From Volvox africanus (lineage: Eukaryota > Chlorophyta > Chlorophyceae > Chlamydomonadales > Volvocaceae), in assembly GCA_030268105.1 (NCBI GenBank), contig BSDZ01000028.1:1016001-1080000 (forward strand): a DNA stretch of 64,000 nt. The letters run 5' to 3'. Every line of letters begins with the position of its first letter. Within the stretch, counting starts at the first letter, position 1. The notes below the pieces were generated by a model. It was given only the letters and a program-made list of their open reading frames with translations, was not told the origin of the DNA and did not search any database. Both the position numbers and the translations under genes were made by a program. Positions 53,801 to 64,000 of this stretch are shown piece after piece.

Positions 53801-53922
53801 AGACTTACGCAATTTGTGAGCTGCGCCTTGATTTGTTTTAGCTCTTCCGTAGTCCGAAGGGCGGGCCTACACGGTATGCAGACATCTGATGAAATTGGTG
53901 TGTCATTCGCAAATAATATCAT
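44898..53922 (-). CDS. Large soluble protein with several cyclic-nucleotide-binding-like domains (CNBD2-like)
   Basis: Exons (- strand): 53922-53809, 53686-53632, 53362-53302, 52942-52468, 52108-51965, 51882-51594, 51297-51056, 50888-50726, 50435-50197, 49875-49492, 49123-48959, 48770-47763, 47306-47049, 46463-44898. Phases agree throughout, giving 1720 residues. The N-terminus (RTTEELKQIKAQL, then SFFADWADDSLRQISGVLG, AAGEKVTEPGEAVYSIFILLSGSCDLAV) matches soluble CNBD proteins such as mammalian CNBD2. A second fold starts at MPQSMLREAAKGCYV and GVLYRGQNAPKFQAVLLSGVL. A third starts at CKALSGLSRGDLAHLALAARP and QGDPVNALYLVQEGEVRLL and ends near GALLGES. Inside the third domain lies a run of about 18 His. 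The last exon (about 520 residues) is Ser/Ala/Pro/Gly-rich and probably disordered. No transmembrane helix is seen. Exon 4 has an alternative acceptor at 52972 that adds ten residues, and its donor is best explained as GC (CAG/GCGAGC). The start ATG follows an in-frame stop, but a non-coding 5' exon is possible. Confidence 0.82.
49786..49850 (-). repeat. Poly-His-encoding trinucleotide tract in a CNBD exon
   Basis: A GTGGTG/ATGGTG run on the plus strand reads CAC/CAT codons on the gene strand. It gives about 18 consecutive His, flanked by HHDHD and QHLQEN. The frame is fixed by the CNBD motifs at 49850-49875 and by both splice phases, so the tract is translated. Confidence 0.85.
52262..52312. 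repeat. (CAC)n(CAT)n microsatellite in a multi-CNBD gene intron
   Basis: About ten CAC and five CAT units lie in the intron between exons 52468-52942 and 51965-52108. Unlike the tract at 49786 it is not in an exon, because stops and splice phases exclude it. Confidence 0.8.
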
Positions 53923-55542
53923 CTTATCTATCTCTTTACATTAACTTTTGTCAAAAAGAAATTCCAGGAAGAAAGTTTCTGGATTCGACCTACGAGATAG
54001 CATCATGCATATAATGCGCAGCTGTAGAGAACACCTATCATAGAGAGTTCGCTATCCCCTTATGAAATATAAGTAAGTGTGGCATACAGAGAGGGATACG
54101 AATAGCAACCGTACCTAACCCGGAGCAAGGCGCCCAACTCCATAGCGAAGCACCTTTGCAGTCAACGTTACCGGGTAGCTTAGCATATCTCGTCTACAAG
54201 ATGTGCAGCTGCTAGGCGAGCTTGCGTCACTGACATTCGTCTACATGTCTGCAGATGACGTTCGTCGTTCAATAACACGTGTAAAATGAGTAGTAATGCA
54301 GTAATTCAAAGACTTGCTTTCAAAATAGTACCGCGTGTCATTTCAAGGCAACTCTTATGCCGTACATTTTATCATGACCCAACAAATGTACACGTTGTAG
54401 TCCCACCCCGAAAAGGTTTGTATCCTCCGCATTACAATACAAAATATGCCTATGATACAGTAGCGATAGTTATGTATGGTCAGACTATTTAGTAAACAAA
54501 CGCAATATGGGTAGGTGGAGCCGTGAAAGTGCAGCCTATGGATCTGGCAGTCCAAAGAGCCTGATCTAAATACGCATAAAGTCGCCTCATAGTGTTTTTT
54601 GAACTACAGGCTGCACATGATGCTGTTTAAGGCTTACGTACGCTCAACTGTAAGGCGACATTCATATCAGATTGACCAAGGTTGCCGAGGATCATAGGTG
54701 TCGCCGGGTATAACCCGTCATCGTGTTTGTGTGGGCCTATCTAGGTAACATTAAGGTCGCCTTGCAGCGTCAGGGTACTCCGACATAGGGTTTTAGAGTT
54801 TTAAAACCCATTGTTTCGATATGGACAATCGAAGCAATGCGAGATTGTCGGAAAGCCAGGCGTAGCCAATCAAGATTCATGTGTCACCAACCGCCCTCGA
54901 TATCTTGACTTCAATATTACTTATTATACTTTTACTGTAACACCATCATCGAGTGCACATAGGTACGAGACTTCTACTTCAGGAATATGGGGGTTTTTGC
55001 CCTTCCCGGGTAATTAAGCTACGCTTACCAAGGTTAAGAAATTTGTCTGATTCCGCGTTCGATAAAACTTCAATCATGAGGATGAAATTATACTGGATGT
55101 AGCATCAAGAAGATGCATTGCAAATCTTCTGGCAGATCATATATCAAGCAGAAAAGCTGTGCAGCTTCTTCACTGCCTGAATACCAGGTGTTCATAGACG
55201 CTCATTTAACTGTATCACCGTAGCTGAGGCACACGAGATCAGTCACACCTAGAATTGGAGGAAATCCGCTGTTCAAAATGACCACTTAAAATGAAATTTC
55301 AAGCTTTCATTCCGATTTCCTTGTCCACAAATATAGACAGCCCGCCCATGCAGCCAGCTGTTTACCCTATATAATCTTTCGACAACTCCGCAATGGAGCC
55401 TCCATCCCGCTGTGCTGAACCCACCCGCAACTCAAAAGCAAAGCCTGCTGGTGATGAACCCCGGTGATGGTTTCCGGGTCATGCGCACGTTCTTCACGCA
55501 CGTTTTCATCTTCCTTTGGGCGCAGGAAACTAGATTAATCAA
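53923..55542. other. Intergenic region upstream of the multi-CNBD gene
   Basis: An AT-rich 1.6-kb stretch between the start of the multi-CNBD gene and the 3' end of eIF3a. It holds the promoter side of the former and the 3' flank of the latter. A telomere-like string (TAGGGTTTTAGAGTTTTAAAACCC) lies at about 54786. No further gene is visible. Confidence 0.4.
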
Positions 55543-58500
55543 TTAGCGGCGGTTTGGTGGGCGGTATGCTCCTCCGGACGATGGCGGTGGTGCAGAGCCT
55601 GCTGGTGGCGGCCCACCGTCTTGGCGATTGCGCAATGCAGGTGGCACAAACTTCCCTACCGAGGGCGCTTGTGGCCCATCACGCAACGGCATATCCCGCG
55701 GCGGCATGTCCCGGGGTGCCATGTCACGATCATGATCGCTAGAACGCCACCTGTCACGGGGGGGATAATCACGTGGTGGGTAATCCCGCACAGGAGGCGG
55801 TGCCTCTGGACCACGCCGCCGCCACCCGCCGCCATCCTCCTCCGCAGGGGCCATTGCCTGAGGTGGTGCACCACCGCCGGAGCCAGCGGCAGCATCCATT
55901 TGCCGCCGCATATGTATTGGAATGAACTTGCCTCCGCTGGAAGCAGCTGCTGACGGCAGCGGCACCGTGCTCTGACCAATGCGTTCCTCTGTTTTCTTGC
56001 GACGATCAATTTCTTCCTCGCGAGCACGTTGCTTGATCACTGCTTCGTCCAGCTTGCGCTGCCTCTCTGCTTCCTCAGCCTGCACGTGCCATATACACAG
56101 AGGGATCTGTAGTCGATCATAACAAGGCCGGTAGCAGGATTAACGAGTGGTGTTAGGTAACCACCCTTCAGGATAAACTATTCACTACACTTTTACAAAG
56201 ACGTGTACTCCGGTCAAGGAAAAGGAAACGCCTGGGAAATTGAAGGAAAACTCAGCCACGGATATGTTGTACTCATGCCCCATAAGGGTCAGTAGTCTAA
56301 CATGTATTTTGGTGTACCATCATCGGCTTTCCAACAATTATTTTGCCCAACCCAGTGCCTCGAATGCCACAGTAGGGCCAGTAGGGCCACAGTAGGGCCA
56401 CGCAGGGCAATGACGTTGGAAATACACTATCAACCAACCTCTTTTGCAGCATGAGCATTGCTACATGTACAATAGTGCTGATGCCGGAACTGGGAACACA
56501 GCCAGGAATACGGAAAAGCTCAGTCACAGATATGTTGTACTCATACCCCATCGGGGTCAGTAGTCTAACATGTACTTTTGTGTGAACCATCATCGGCTTT
56601 TTCCATAATCTGCCATGTGCCATGCGCCACCCGCAATCTGTCGCTTACCGACCCACAGCCGGCATATCGTTTGCAAATATGGAGGCCGGAGGACGAGGCC
56701 CTAATGCAGTTTGGGCGTTAGCTTATGCAAGCTTTGAATGCATGTTTTCAAGCCGCAGAATAGTCCTCACGGCATCATTCCATCCATTGCAATAGGATTG
56801 CAAGATACATACTACCCTGCCACACCTTCTTGCGCGCCTCATCCTCCCTGCGTTGCTGCTCCTCAAGCTCCCGTAGCCGCTGATCCACCTCAGAACGGCA
56901 ACGCGTAACGTAGGCCTTACGCCGAGCAATCTCGCGCTCATACTTGCGCTGCTGGCGCATCTCCGCCATGCGGCGTTCCCGCTCACGTCGCAGCGCCTGA
57001 AACTCCGCATCCCGGCGCTGCATGATGAGTCCCTTGAAATTTTCTTTGTCTGGAACCATGTATGCCTGTGACGCAGTCAGGGCGGATCCTGAAACACTCA
57101 ATCCGATGTGTTAATTCACATGCTGGAAGATTGCGGCTGCGACTGAGAACCTGAATGCAAATTCAGCTTTGTTGCTCCCCATTTGAGAAAAATGGTCACC
57201 GCCGCATTATATTGCCTAAGGATGACTTCGTCCCTGCTCTGGTCACCAACAACCGGACATGTTGCTCGCTAAAATTGCTATATAGTCAAAATTTCTTAGG
57301 GACAGACTTGGTCCTACCAGACGCTTCTTTTCCTCGATGTCTATCTCCCAGGCCTGGCGGTGTAGGCGGGAGGCCTCGACCTGTGCAGCCTCCCAATAAG
57401 CGCGGTCCATTTCCTGGCGCTCCTTCCAGGCGACCTGCGGAGGACGGACGACATAACTAATGTACCGTAATCACTCGAGTCGATCCCATTAACGTAGCCA
57501 TCATATCAAAACGTCAACCACGACAGGTACCAGAGATGCTTGCCTTTCCTCCCTAATCTTAGAGAGCAAATAATTATTGCAGCCTGAATGGCGCCGACAC
57601 AGTATGCTGATATATTTCCCGGGTAAGCGATTAGATAATCAACAATAAACAAATTCAGGAATGCAGCCTGCCGATCACCTCCAGGTACGAAGCCTCTTCC
57701 TCGCGGCGGGCTCGCTCAAGATGGTCCATGTTCTTAGCAAAGCGGGCCATACGGCGCTCCAGCTCTTGCTGTTCCTTGATTCGCTCCGACATCAAGTCCT
57801 TGATAACAGCCGTCTTTTCGAGCTTCTCACCTTCCTTGACCTACGGCCACCACCAGGGAACAACCAAGTATACAGCATTTCAAGATCGACAGCAAACACA
57901 ATTCCCTATTGCCGCCGGCAGTGATTCCCAGGACGTCGCATTTGTTTCTTCCTCTTGCCGTGAACGAAATCCCTGACCCATCCAAGCAGACACCACAATT
58001 GCCAGCCGATGGGTAGAAGTGCATAGGAGCGAGCATTTCCCTTACCTAGCCACCCGCTACGTCCTGTAGATCTTACCTTAATATTGCGGGCGCCTAGATG
58101 GGCGCGAAGCTCCTCCTGCTCACGCTCCTCCATCTCACGCTGAAGGCGATCCTGTGTTGCCGGATCCCGGTAAGATAGGTTATCGCACATCATTTTGAAT
58201 GATATTATTCAGCATGGAAGTCTAGAAGCAGCCTGAAGCTACTTCTGTAGGTGTATATTCTAGGCCCAACCACAATTCCAGGCCGAACCACTGTATTGTC
58301 ATCTTTACCAAGCTGCAGCTCAAATCATTTCCTCACGCATCCCCCAACCCGGACCCCAACCCGCATTTCCTAGGCTCCACAAATCACCTACCGCTTCGCG
58401 GCGTGCCGCCTCCTCGCGGCGGCGTTTATCCTCTGCCAGTTCCTGAGCACGCTGCAACTGCGCCTTGCGCTGCGCCTCCATCTGCTCAGCCTCGAACAGC

Positions 58501-61500
58501 GCGCGCTCCGCCTCTTCCTTTTTCTTCTCAATGGCCATCTGCAGGCGTTGGGTCCGCCGAGCACCACGCATAGCTTAGTTATGTCAGCGTCAGTAGACTG
58601 AGAGACGAGTCCCATGACCCCAATGAACAGGTTTGTCAAGGGAAAATGTACACGTGCAATCATATTTTAGCATAAAAGAAGCAACAATGTTGAACTTCAA
58701 GAGCGGGAATCAGCTGAAGAAAAATAAACAAGATGTTTAATATAATAAAGACGCTTGCCCCGGTCCACAAGCTCCTATCCATAATGACAATTGACGCACC
58801 TTACGAGCGACAGCCTTGAGATGCTCTCCCTCCAGAGTATCCCTTGCTGCGCGTATGATAGCCTCACGCCGGGCTGCTTCAGCTGCTGGCAGCGGCTGCG
58901 GAAGCAGATGGATCATGGCCATTGCCTTTGCCAGGCGCTTGGCCACAGAGGCCACGTGGCCACGGATTCTGTCACTCTCCACTTGCTGTGTGCCGAAGTG
59001 AAGCGTGCCGTTGCGGTGATCCACACGCATCTGGGCATTCAGGTACGTCAAGGGACGCGAGGGTGAGGGCGCACCAATGTGCCCTAGTAAACTCTGAACA
59101 TAGTAGCACAGTTTCACCATCCACATGTTCCGTTTTATTTAGCTCTCCAGAAGCCTGTGCAACACCTTGTATGTCCTTTACATACAATAGAAAGCCTTGT
59201 GATGAAGAGCAACGGACCTGCAGGTAGTCGTACTTGACTGCGTCGACTACCACAGCCTCGACCTCCGCGAAGGTGTAGAACGGCACCATAGCCGCAAGTT
59301 CACCAATACGCATGACGTTGTAGACCTCACTGAGTTGCTTCAGCAGGCGCAGAACGGCGGCCTGCTTAAGGGACGGCACGTACTTGTCCAGTGCCACGGT
59401 TCTTACTGGCGCTGCCCCGGACAGCGGGACAGCTGCCAGCTCCGGTAGCTTCTCTAGCAGAGGGGTCAGCTTGTTGCATAGCTCCAGCGGATTGAAGTCC
59501 TGCACCAGATGGTGTGGAGATGGTAGCGATATTAATACATTAAATGTCACCACGTTACCGGACAGCATAAGACCTACAAGTAACAAGACATCCATATACT
59601 TGTAAGTAGCAGCCAATGCAATAATTAGGTGTGGGCCCGCTGTACACTTCCAAACGCCCAGCACATGCATTTCGATATTATGCCATGCCTAATGCAACGA
59701 TGTCAAGACTGTCAGGTGTCAAATGAATAACCTTGCACACAACAAGGAGAGCAAGGAGCCCTCTCACCTGCGACAGCGCGTCATGGATGGCGCGGACCTC
59801 TACGGGCACTAGCGCCAACAGGTTGGACGAATTGATGGTGGCCAGTAGTGCTTGGCGCGTCAGCAGACTGCGGGCATCCTTCTTCGCATCCTGTGGCAGA
59901 TAGATGGAGCAAGTGCACATGGCGACACTTGCTACGTTTACAAAAGACTAAACAACCCTACCTACCCCAAAACGGGGAATGCCGCAGCCAACGAAGGCAG
60001 TTGTGCAAAATATGCGAGCCAGCTCGTTTTCTGCGTGGATGACTCCAGTCAACCAATAACGCTCATATCCGAGCACATCGTAGATGCAACGTAACTCACA
60101 TGCTGGCCTGAAGGCATTCGCATGCCAGCTTAAGTATGCGCAGCACATGCCACTGCAACTAGAGCATCTCAGCTCCTCCCTTCAGTCCAGAGCCTCACCA
60201 CAGCAAAGCCCAAAATGGTGGCCATGCGGTTCGCACGCTCCTTCTCCTGCTCTGCTGCAGCCGCATCTGATGTGGCGGCACCTGTGCGCATGGCCGCAAC
60301 CGGGCCGCGCTCGTATGGCAAAATAGCGAGCGCCGCAAGCAGCACAGATGTCGCCATCTGCTGGTAGTCGGACGGTACCAGGCCGCGCCCGTGCTGGCGG
60401 GCGAAACTAAAAAGCTTCAGCCAGGCGAAGGCGTGATACAACGGGCTGTCGGACACCGCGAAGATCTGGGTTAAACGTGTGTAGTATGATGCCAGCTGCG
60501 GCTGCTTCGGGGTCTGTGGGTTCGTAGGTAATGAGACGTCAAGTTGGACTTCAGCGATTAGAAAGAACCTGTTCAAAAGTTGACGCAAGGACAAGACAAG
60601 TTGATGAACAACCATCTGTGTCCACAGCACGAACGACTTCGGCCACTTCCAAACGGATTATTAGGTTGCGCTTACCAACCCCGTCCCTTAAACAGACGCC
60701 ATCAGTTGGCCAGTTTGCAGAACATGTGCTAGAGCATGCTTCCTAATTGGCAGCATGGACAAAATCACACGCCGACAAGGTGACAGGATTCTGCAGGTCC
60801 CCACCTTCTTTGTAAGCGCTATAAGCTGCTGGATGTCTTCCACCGACCGGAATGCCTCGCCCCACAGCTCCAACTCGCAAGCCACACGCAGCTGCTCGAA
60901 GCGGCTCTCAAGATGCATCGTCATACTCTCCGGGCCAGCATCGCGCTGTTCACGGAACTTGCTGCAAAAGGCCCAAATAGCAAACTGTGATATAGCAACA
61001 AAACACCTAAATGGACACGCTGTGTCGCACTCAGCGGTCCAAAGGTCGTGGCTTGAATAAACGACATGTTACACATGTTTCATTCGGTCCCGAATTCCCC
61101 TTCTGCAACTTCATTCAAGGATGAACGACTTGACCTCACACCGCCGTAGCCGCACTTACTTGACCAGATTCATCAGGTGCTGGCGAAGGATATCGCACAA
61201 CCGCTTGAACTCCGTGGTGCGCTTATACTGGAGGCAGAAGTGAAACGCCTTCGTCGCCGTCATGGCGTACAGAGGTTCCAGCTTCGGGTTCGTTCGGAGA
61301 ATCTCCAGGACGCTCCGGTATGATTCCCACAGGAAGCGGAACCATGGCGTAACCAGCTCACGGTCCGTGCGGTCCTGTTCAGCGCAGGTACATAGTGCTA
61401 AGCACACACAAATGCTTCCCGTAGGGGGATAGCATAGCAAGTTCAGTCCGCTATAAATCCGTTCGCACTGTCCACAGTCTCTTGCCCAATAACCCACGTC

Positions 61501-62309
61501 CAAGCAATCATCCGAATTAGGTACACATGCATTTAATTCCTGTCCGACAATAATATTGTACCTTGTTCTTCTCTCCGCTGACGTAGCTGAGCATGAGGTC
61601 CTCAGGGCTGGCATCCTCCTCCAAGTCTTCCACATCCAAAGTCACAGCCTTTGGAAATTAAAAGAAACAATTAATATTTCATGCTTACTGCCGTGCTGAT
61701 CAGCGAAAAGTTGACATTGGCGCCTTCAGGCGCTGCCAGGTTGAAATTATGCAAACTGTGCAGGAAGGCGGTTGCATCTTCTAAAATTCAATGAACCATA
61801 CTGTCAAGTTTCGACATAGGTTCGCAGCCCTTACAAGTCCGTGTTCGGCGGCATCGCCGCGATCCAACAGGGTGCAGGAAACCCCAAAGTCAGAAAATTT
61901 ATCATTCATAACGCCTTCTCATTCTAAACAAAGGATCTACAGCATAAAAAAGTGCAATTCTCACCGCAGCTTTCGCCTGAGCCTCCTCGGCTTTGTCGGC
62001 CGCGCGCTTAAGGAAGTGCTTGATTACTTCCTCCAGCGAGCTGATGTTCACCAGGTGGCACATATTTCTATACTGTGAAAGCGCCTCCTTCGCCAATATG
62101 CGCTTCTTCAGGTCGACGCACAGCTCAACGTGGCGAAGCATAATGGCCTCGAAAGTCTTGGACCACGTCCGGTTCTTCTTGCTGCAGATTACATCATGTA
62201 GAGTCTGCAGAGCAGCAGCCTTTTGGCCGATCGTCTCAAGTTCATCAGCTCTCTTAAGAGCATTTTCTGGCCTGGCAAAGCCAGCACTGCCGCGGAACGG
62301 CCGCGACAT
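55543..62309 (-). CDS. EIF3A: Translation initiation factor eIF3 subunit a
   Basis: eIF3a is the largest scaffold of the cytosolic eIF3 complex, which binds the 40S subunit and mRNA. Exons (- strand): 62309-61965, 61648-61562, 61374-61160, 60961-60805, 60513-60199, 59890-59768, 59499-59218, 59030-58800, 58538-58392, 58151-58077, 57840-57679, 57434-57318, 57065-56826, 56079-55543. All phases match, giving 1010 residues against 987 for Arabidopsis as I recall it. The start [20 protein letters not shown] and [43 protein letters not shown] are typical of the family. The PCI region follows ([35 protein letters not shown]...[11 protein letters not shown]). A long charged helix comes next ([33 protein letters not shown]). 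The C-terminus has RD-type repeats ([24 protein letters not shown]) ending in NRR. The acceptor of exon 9 (58538) is the least certain. Confidence 0.95.
56246..56600. repeat. 85-bp direct duplication in an eIF3a intron
   Basis: The segments 56246-56330 and 56516-56600 share GATATGTTGTACTCAT, GGGTCAGTAGTCTAACATGT and CCATCATCGGCTTT in the same order with only scattered differences. The period is 270 bp. Between them a short tandem AGTAGGGCC repeat lies at 56371-56400. Both copies sit in the intron between exons 56826-57065 and 55543-56079. Confidence 0.9.
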
Positions 62310-64000
62310 TGTTAAAGATTGTTCCTACAGTGTGCTTACAGACAATATTACAACCAGCTGTGAGAACATTAAGTGATTATATGCCAGTTTTACCTCGGTA
62401 TTAGCCGCCGCCCGTACTTTTCCGTACAAAGTCCTGGGCAGCCAGCTTTATCCCAACGTTTTCGACATCTAATGAATAGAGTATGGAACGTGTCTCATAA
62501 TCCTGGACTGCTGTGGTCCGACCTCGTTCACCCTAGAAAGTCATGTTCGCGCAGGCAGGCGAAGGCGAACGCGGTTATCTCGCAAGTAGGGCGCACTTTG
62601 CCCGCCATGTGCACGCACTTGCCGCTCCCCGATACCGCAGCATCCTACCCCCCTGGTGTCCCTATGAGGGCCTCCGACACGCTTTGGCGTCCTGTGTACT
62701 TACGCGAAACCTGCTGCAGTGCCCAGCTGCCCTAAATCTCGGCACATTACTACTACCTAAACAGTCTGTACTCGTATGCTACTTAATCCCTGTCTTTCCT
62801 GTGGCTGGTTCCGATGCCTCCTCACCCATCATTTTGCCCATAGCTCCTCAGCATACGTCGCAAACGTAAACATGTGTAAGCATACGTAAGCATACGTCGC
62901 ATACATGAACAGTCCACACAGAAAGTACAGAGCTGGCATTTCCCCCAATAAGCATTGGAGACGTACCCACAGGAGACGTACCCATGTACCCCTTTGGATT
63001 TCACAGTTAGTTGGCCGGCTTGGTTCGTTTCACGGAAGCTTGGTCCAGAGAAGGAAAGGTCTATCCTGTGAATAGCTGCCACGACATTGCAGCGCACCTC
63101 AAACACATAAAGTGCCTTTGTCATGTCGTGACAGACAAATCTTGGGTGGTCCTTTCAACCCGTCTGTCTCTGTAATAGATAAGAGGAACGTTGAGTCTCC
63201 AGACGTAGTTCGATTCATCAACAGCATCTTCAACCTTCAGCATGCAGTCGAGTTTTTGCTCCAGCCGCAGGCACGCCAACGGCACGGCAAACGCTGTGAA
63301 GTGAGAAAGAGCGTACCGGGTATATACATAAATGATCGGAAAGGACGCCGGGGATAATCGTCGCGTTTAAATCCGTACCCTGTGCGGCTTATCCCAGTAG
63401 GGTAAGGCCGGTAAAGCTGTAAACACGGGGTCCATTAGAGAGTGATGCTGGGGTGCGGGTTCCCTCATTACAATCCTCCCCGCCCTGCAGCGAACGTCCG
63501 CAGGGGCCCCTGCCTGGCACCCCGTAGGGCAGCTTGCGCCTTGCACCCGACGGATGGGGTTCTTCAGGTTTCCCGGCACTACCGCTCGCTTTTCCTTATT
63601 CTGGCGGGTGGTCGTAACCCTGACGCGCAACACAGCTGGGGCATCCACCAGAGGGCAGACGGGATTTGTGTGCATCCTGTCGCGTTTGCATCAACCTGTG
63701 TGCGCAAGCCAAGGTTTATCTCCGAGACCTTGGGTGGGTCCTGGCAATTCGCACCCCTGTAACACAGGGTGCAATAGCGCGTGATGCTGGGTGGCGACTT
63801 CCCTCCTAACAAAATGCCCTAGAGGCGGTTCAGTGGTGTTGAAGCCAAGCTCCGGAACCCCTGAATGTCTTTTGGCACCCAGGTTGTCCGAGAAGTCCAT
63901 ACCGGGCCCACCTAATTAGTTTGCTGGTCAGTGATGGAGGGAATTTTCCGGTCTTTGTGTTTGTTGTGGTTGATATTGTTGTGGTGGGGGGCACCATACA
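62310..64000. other. Region upstream of eIF3a to the window edge
   Basis: The first few hundred bases should hold the eIF3a promoter. No further gene is convincing on either strand. Short GCATACGT repeats lie at 62850-62905, and two copies of a dispersed repeat at 63426-63481 and 63766-63822 occupy the right end. Confidence 0.45.
63426..63822 (+). repeat. Dispersed repeat, copies 2 and 3 (direct pair)
   Basis: Copy 2 (63426-63481) and copy 3 (63766-63822) share the frame GTGATGCTGGG-TG-G--TTCCCTC and align along about 55 bp at a 340-bp spacing. Copy 3 also shares ACAGGGTGCAATAG-GCGTG with the intronic copy at 33424. The family is unknown, and both may be pieces of a mobile element. Confidence 0.6.

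Noticed and set aside
59948..60148. Possible additional eIF3a exon (frame with [16 protein letters not shown])
   Set aside because: Exons 60513-60199 and 59890-59768 join in phase 0 and give a continuous family match. The extra frame has no eIF3a similarity.

Overview
The window is nuclear DNA from a green alga of the volvocine/Chlamydomonadales type, probably closer in base composition to Gonium or Volvox than to Chlamydomonas reinhardtii. The evidence is the gene content (flavodiiron protein with a plastid transit peptide, YbeD/DUF493 plastid protein, nephrocystin-4, eIF3a), dense GT-AG introns, long Ala/Ser/Gly/Gln-rich protein tails, TGTAA-type polyadenylation signals, and TTTAGGG/TTTTAGGG telomere-like motifs. 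No prokaryotic or organellar genes were seen.

Seven protein-coding genes can be assembled exon by exon, with reading phase preserved at every junction. From left to right they are: (1) the 3' part of nephrocystin-4 (NPHP4, + strand, 14 exons, 58-7170); (2) a 543-residue Ser/Gly/Ala-rich orphan (- strand, 10605-13216); (3) a flavodiiron protein of the FLVA (Flv1-like) class (- strand, 15 exons, 15257-22592); (4) a six-transmembrane, voltage-sensor, cyclic-nucleotide-binding K+ channel, probably with a 615-residue disordered tail (- strand, 24697-39691); (5) a plastid YbeD/DUF493-like protein (+ strand, 4 exons, 40295-42148); (6) a 1720-residue multi-CNBD soluble protein (- strand, 14 exons, 44898-53922); (7) translation initiation factor eIF3a (- strand, 14 exons, 55543-62309). 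Genes 4 and 5 are divergent and share about 600 bp of upstream DNA. Gene pairs 1/2 and 5/6 are convergent.

The intervening DNA is AT-richer. It holds a 727-bp hexanucleotide array in a channel intron, a broken Harbinger-like transposase in a 4.9-kb channel intron, a 40-bp tandem repeat in an FLVA intron, an 85-bp duplication in an eIF3a intron, a three-copy dispersed repeat, and a 15-bp-arm hairpin between genes 5 and 6. Several intergenic stretches contain nothing I can identify.

The genes do not form one pathway. FLVA takes electrons from photosystem I to O2, and the YbeD-like protein is likely plastidial. NPHP4 is a ciliary transition-zone protein. Two separate proteins carry cyclic-nucleotide-binding folds, a channel and a soluble CNBD2-like protein, and could link cAMP/cGMP to membrane potential or cilia, but that is inference. 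The most unusual observations are the FLVA last exon that starts in telomere-like repeat, the K+ filter read from a 26-nt microexon, an in-fold insertion in the YbeD-like protein, a poly-His run inside a CNBD, and likely GC-AG introns in three genes.
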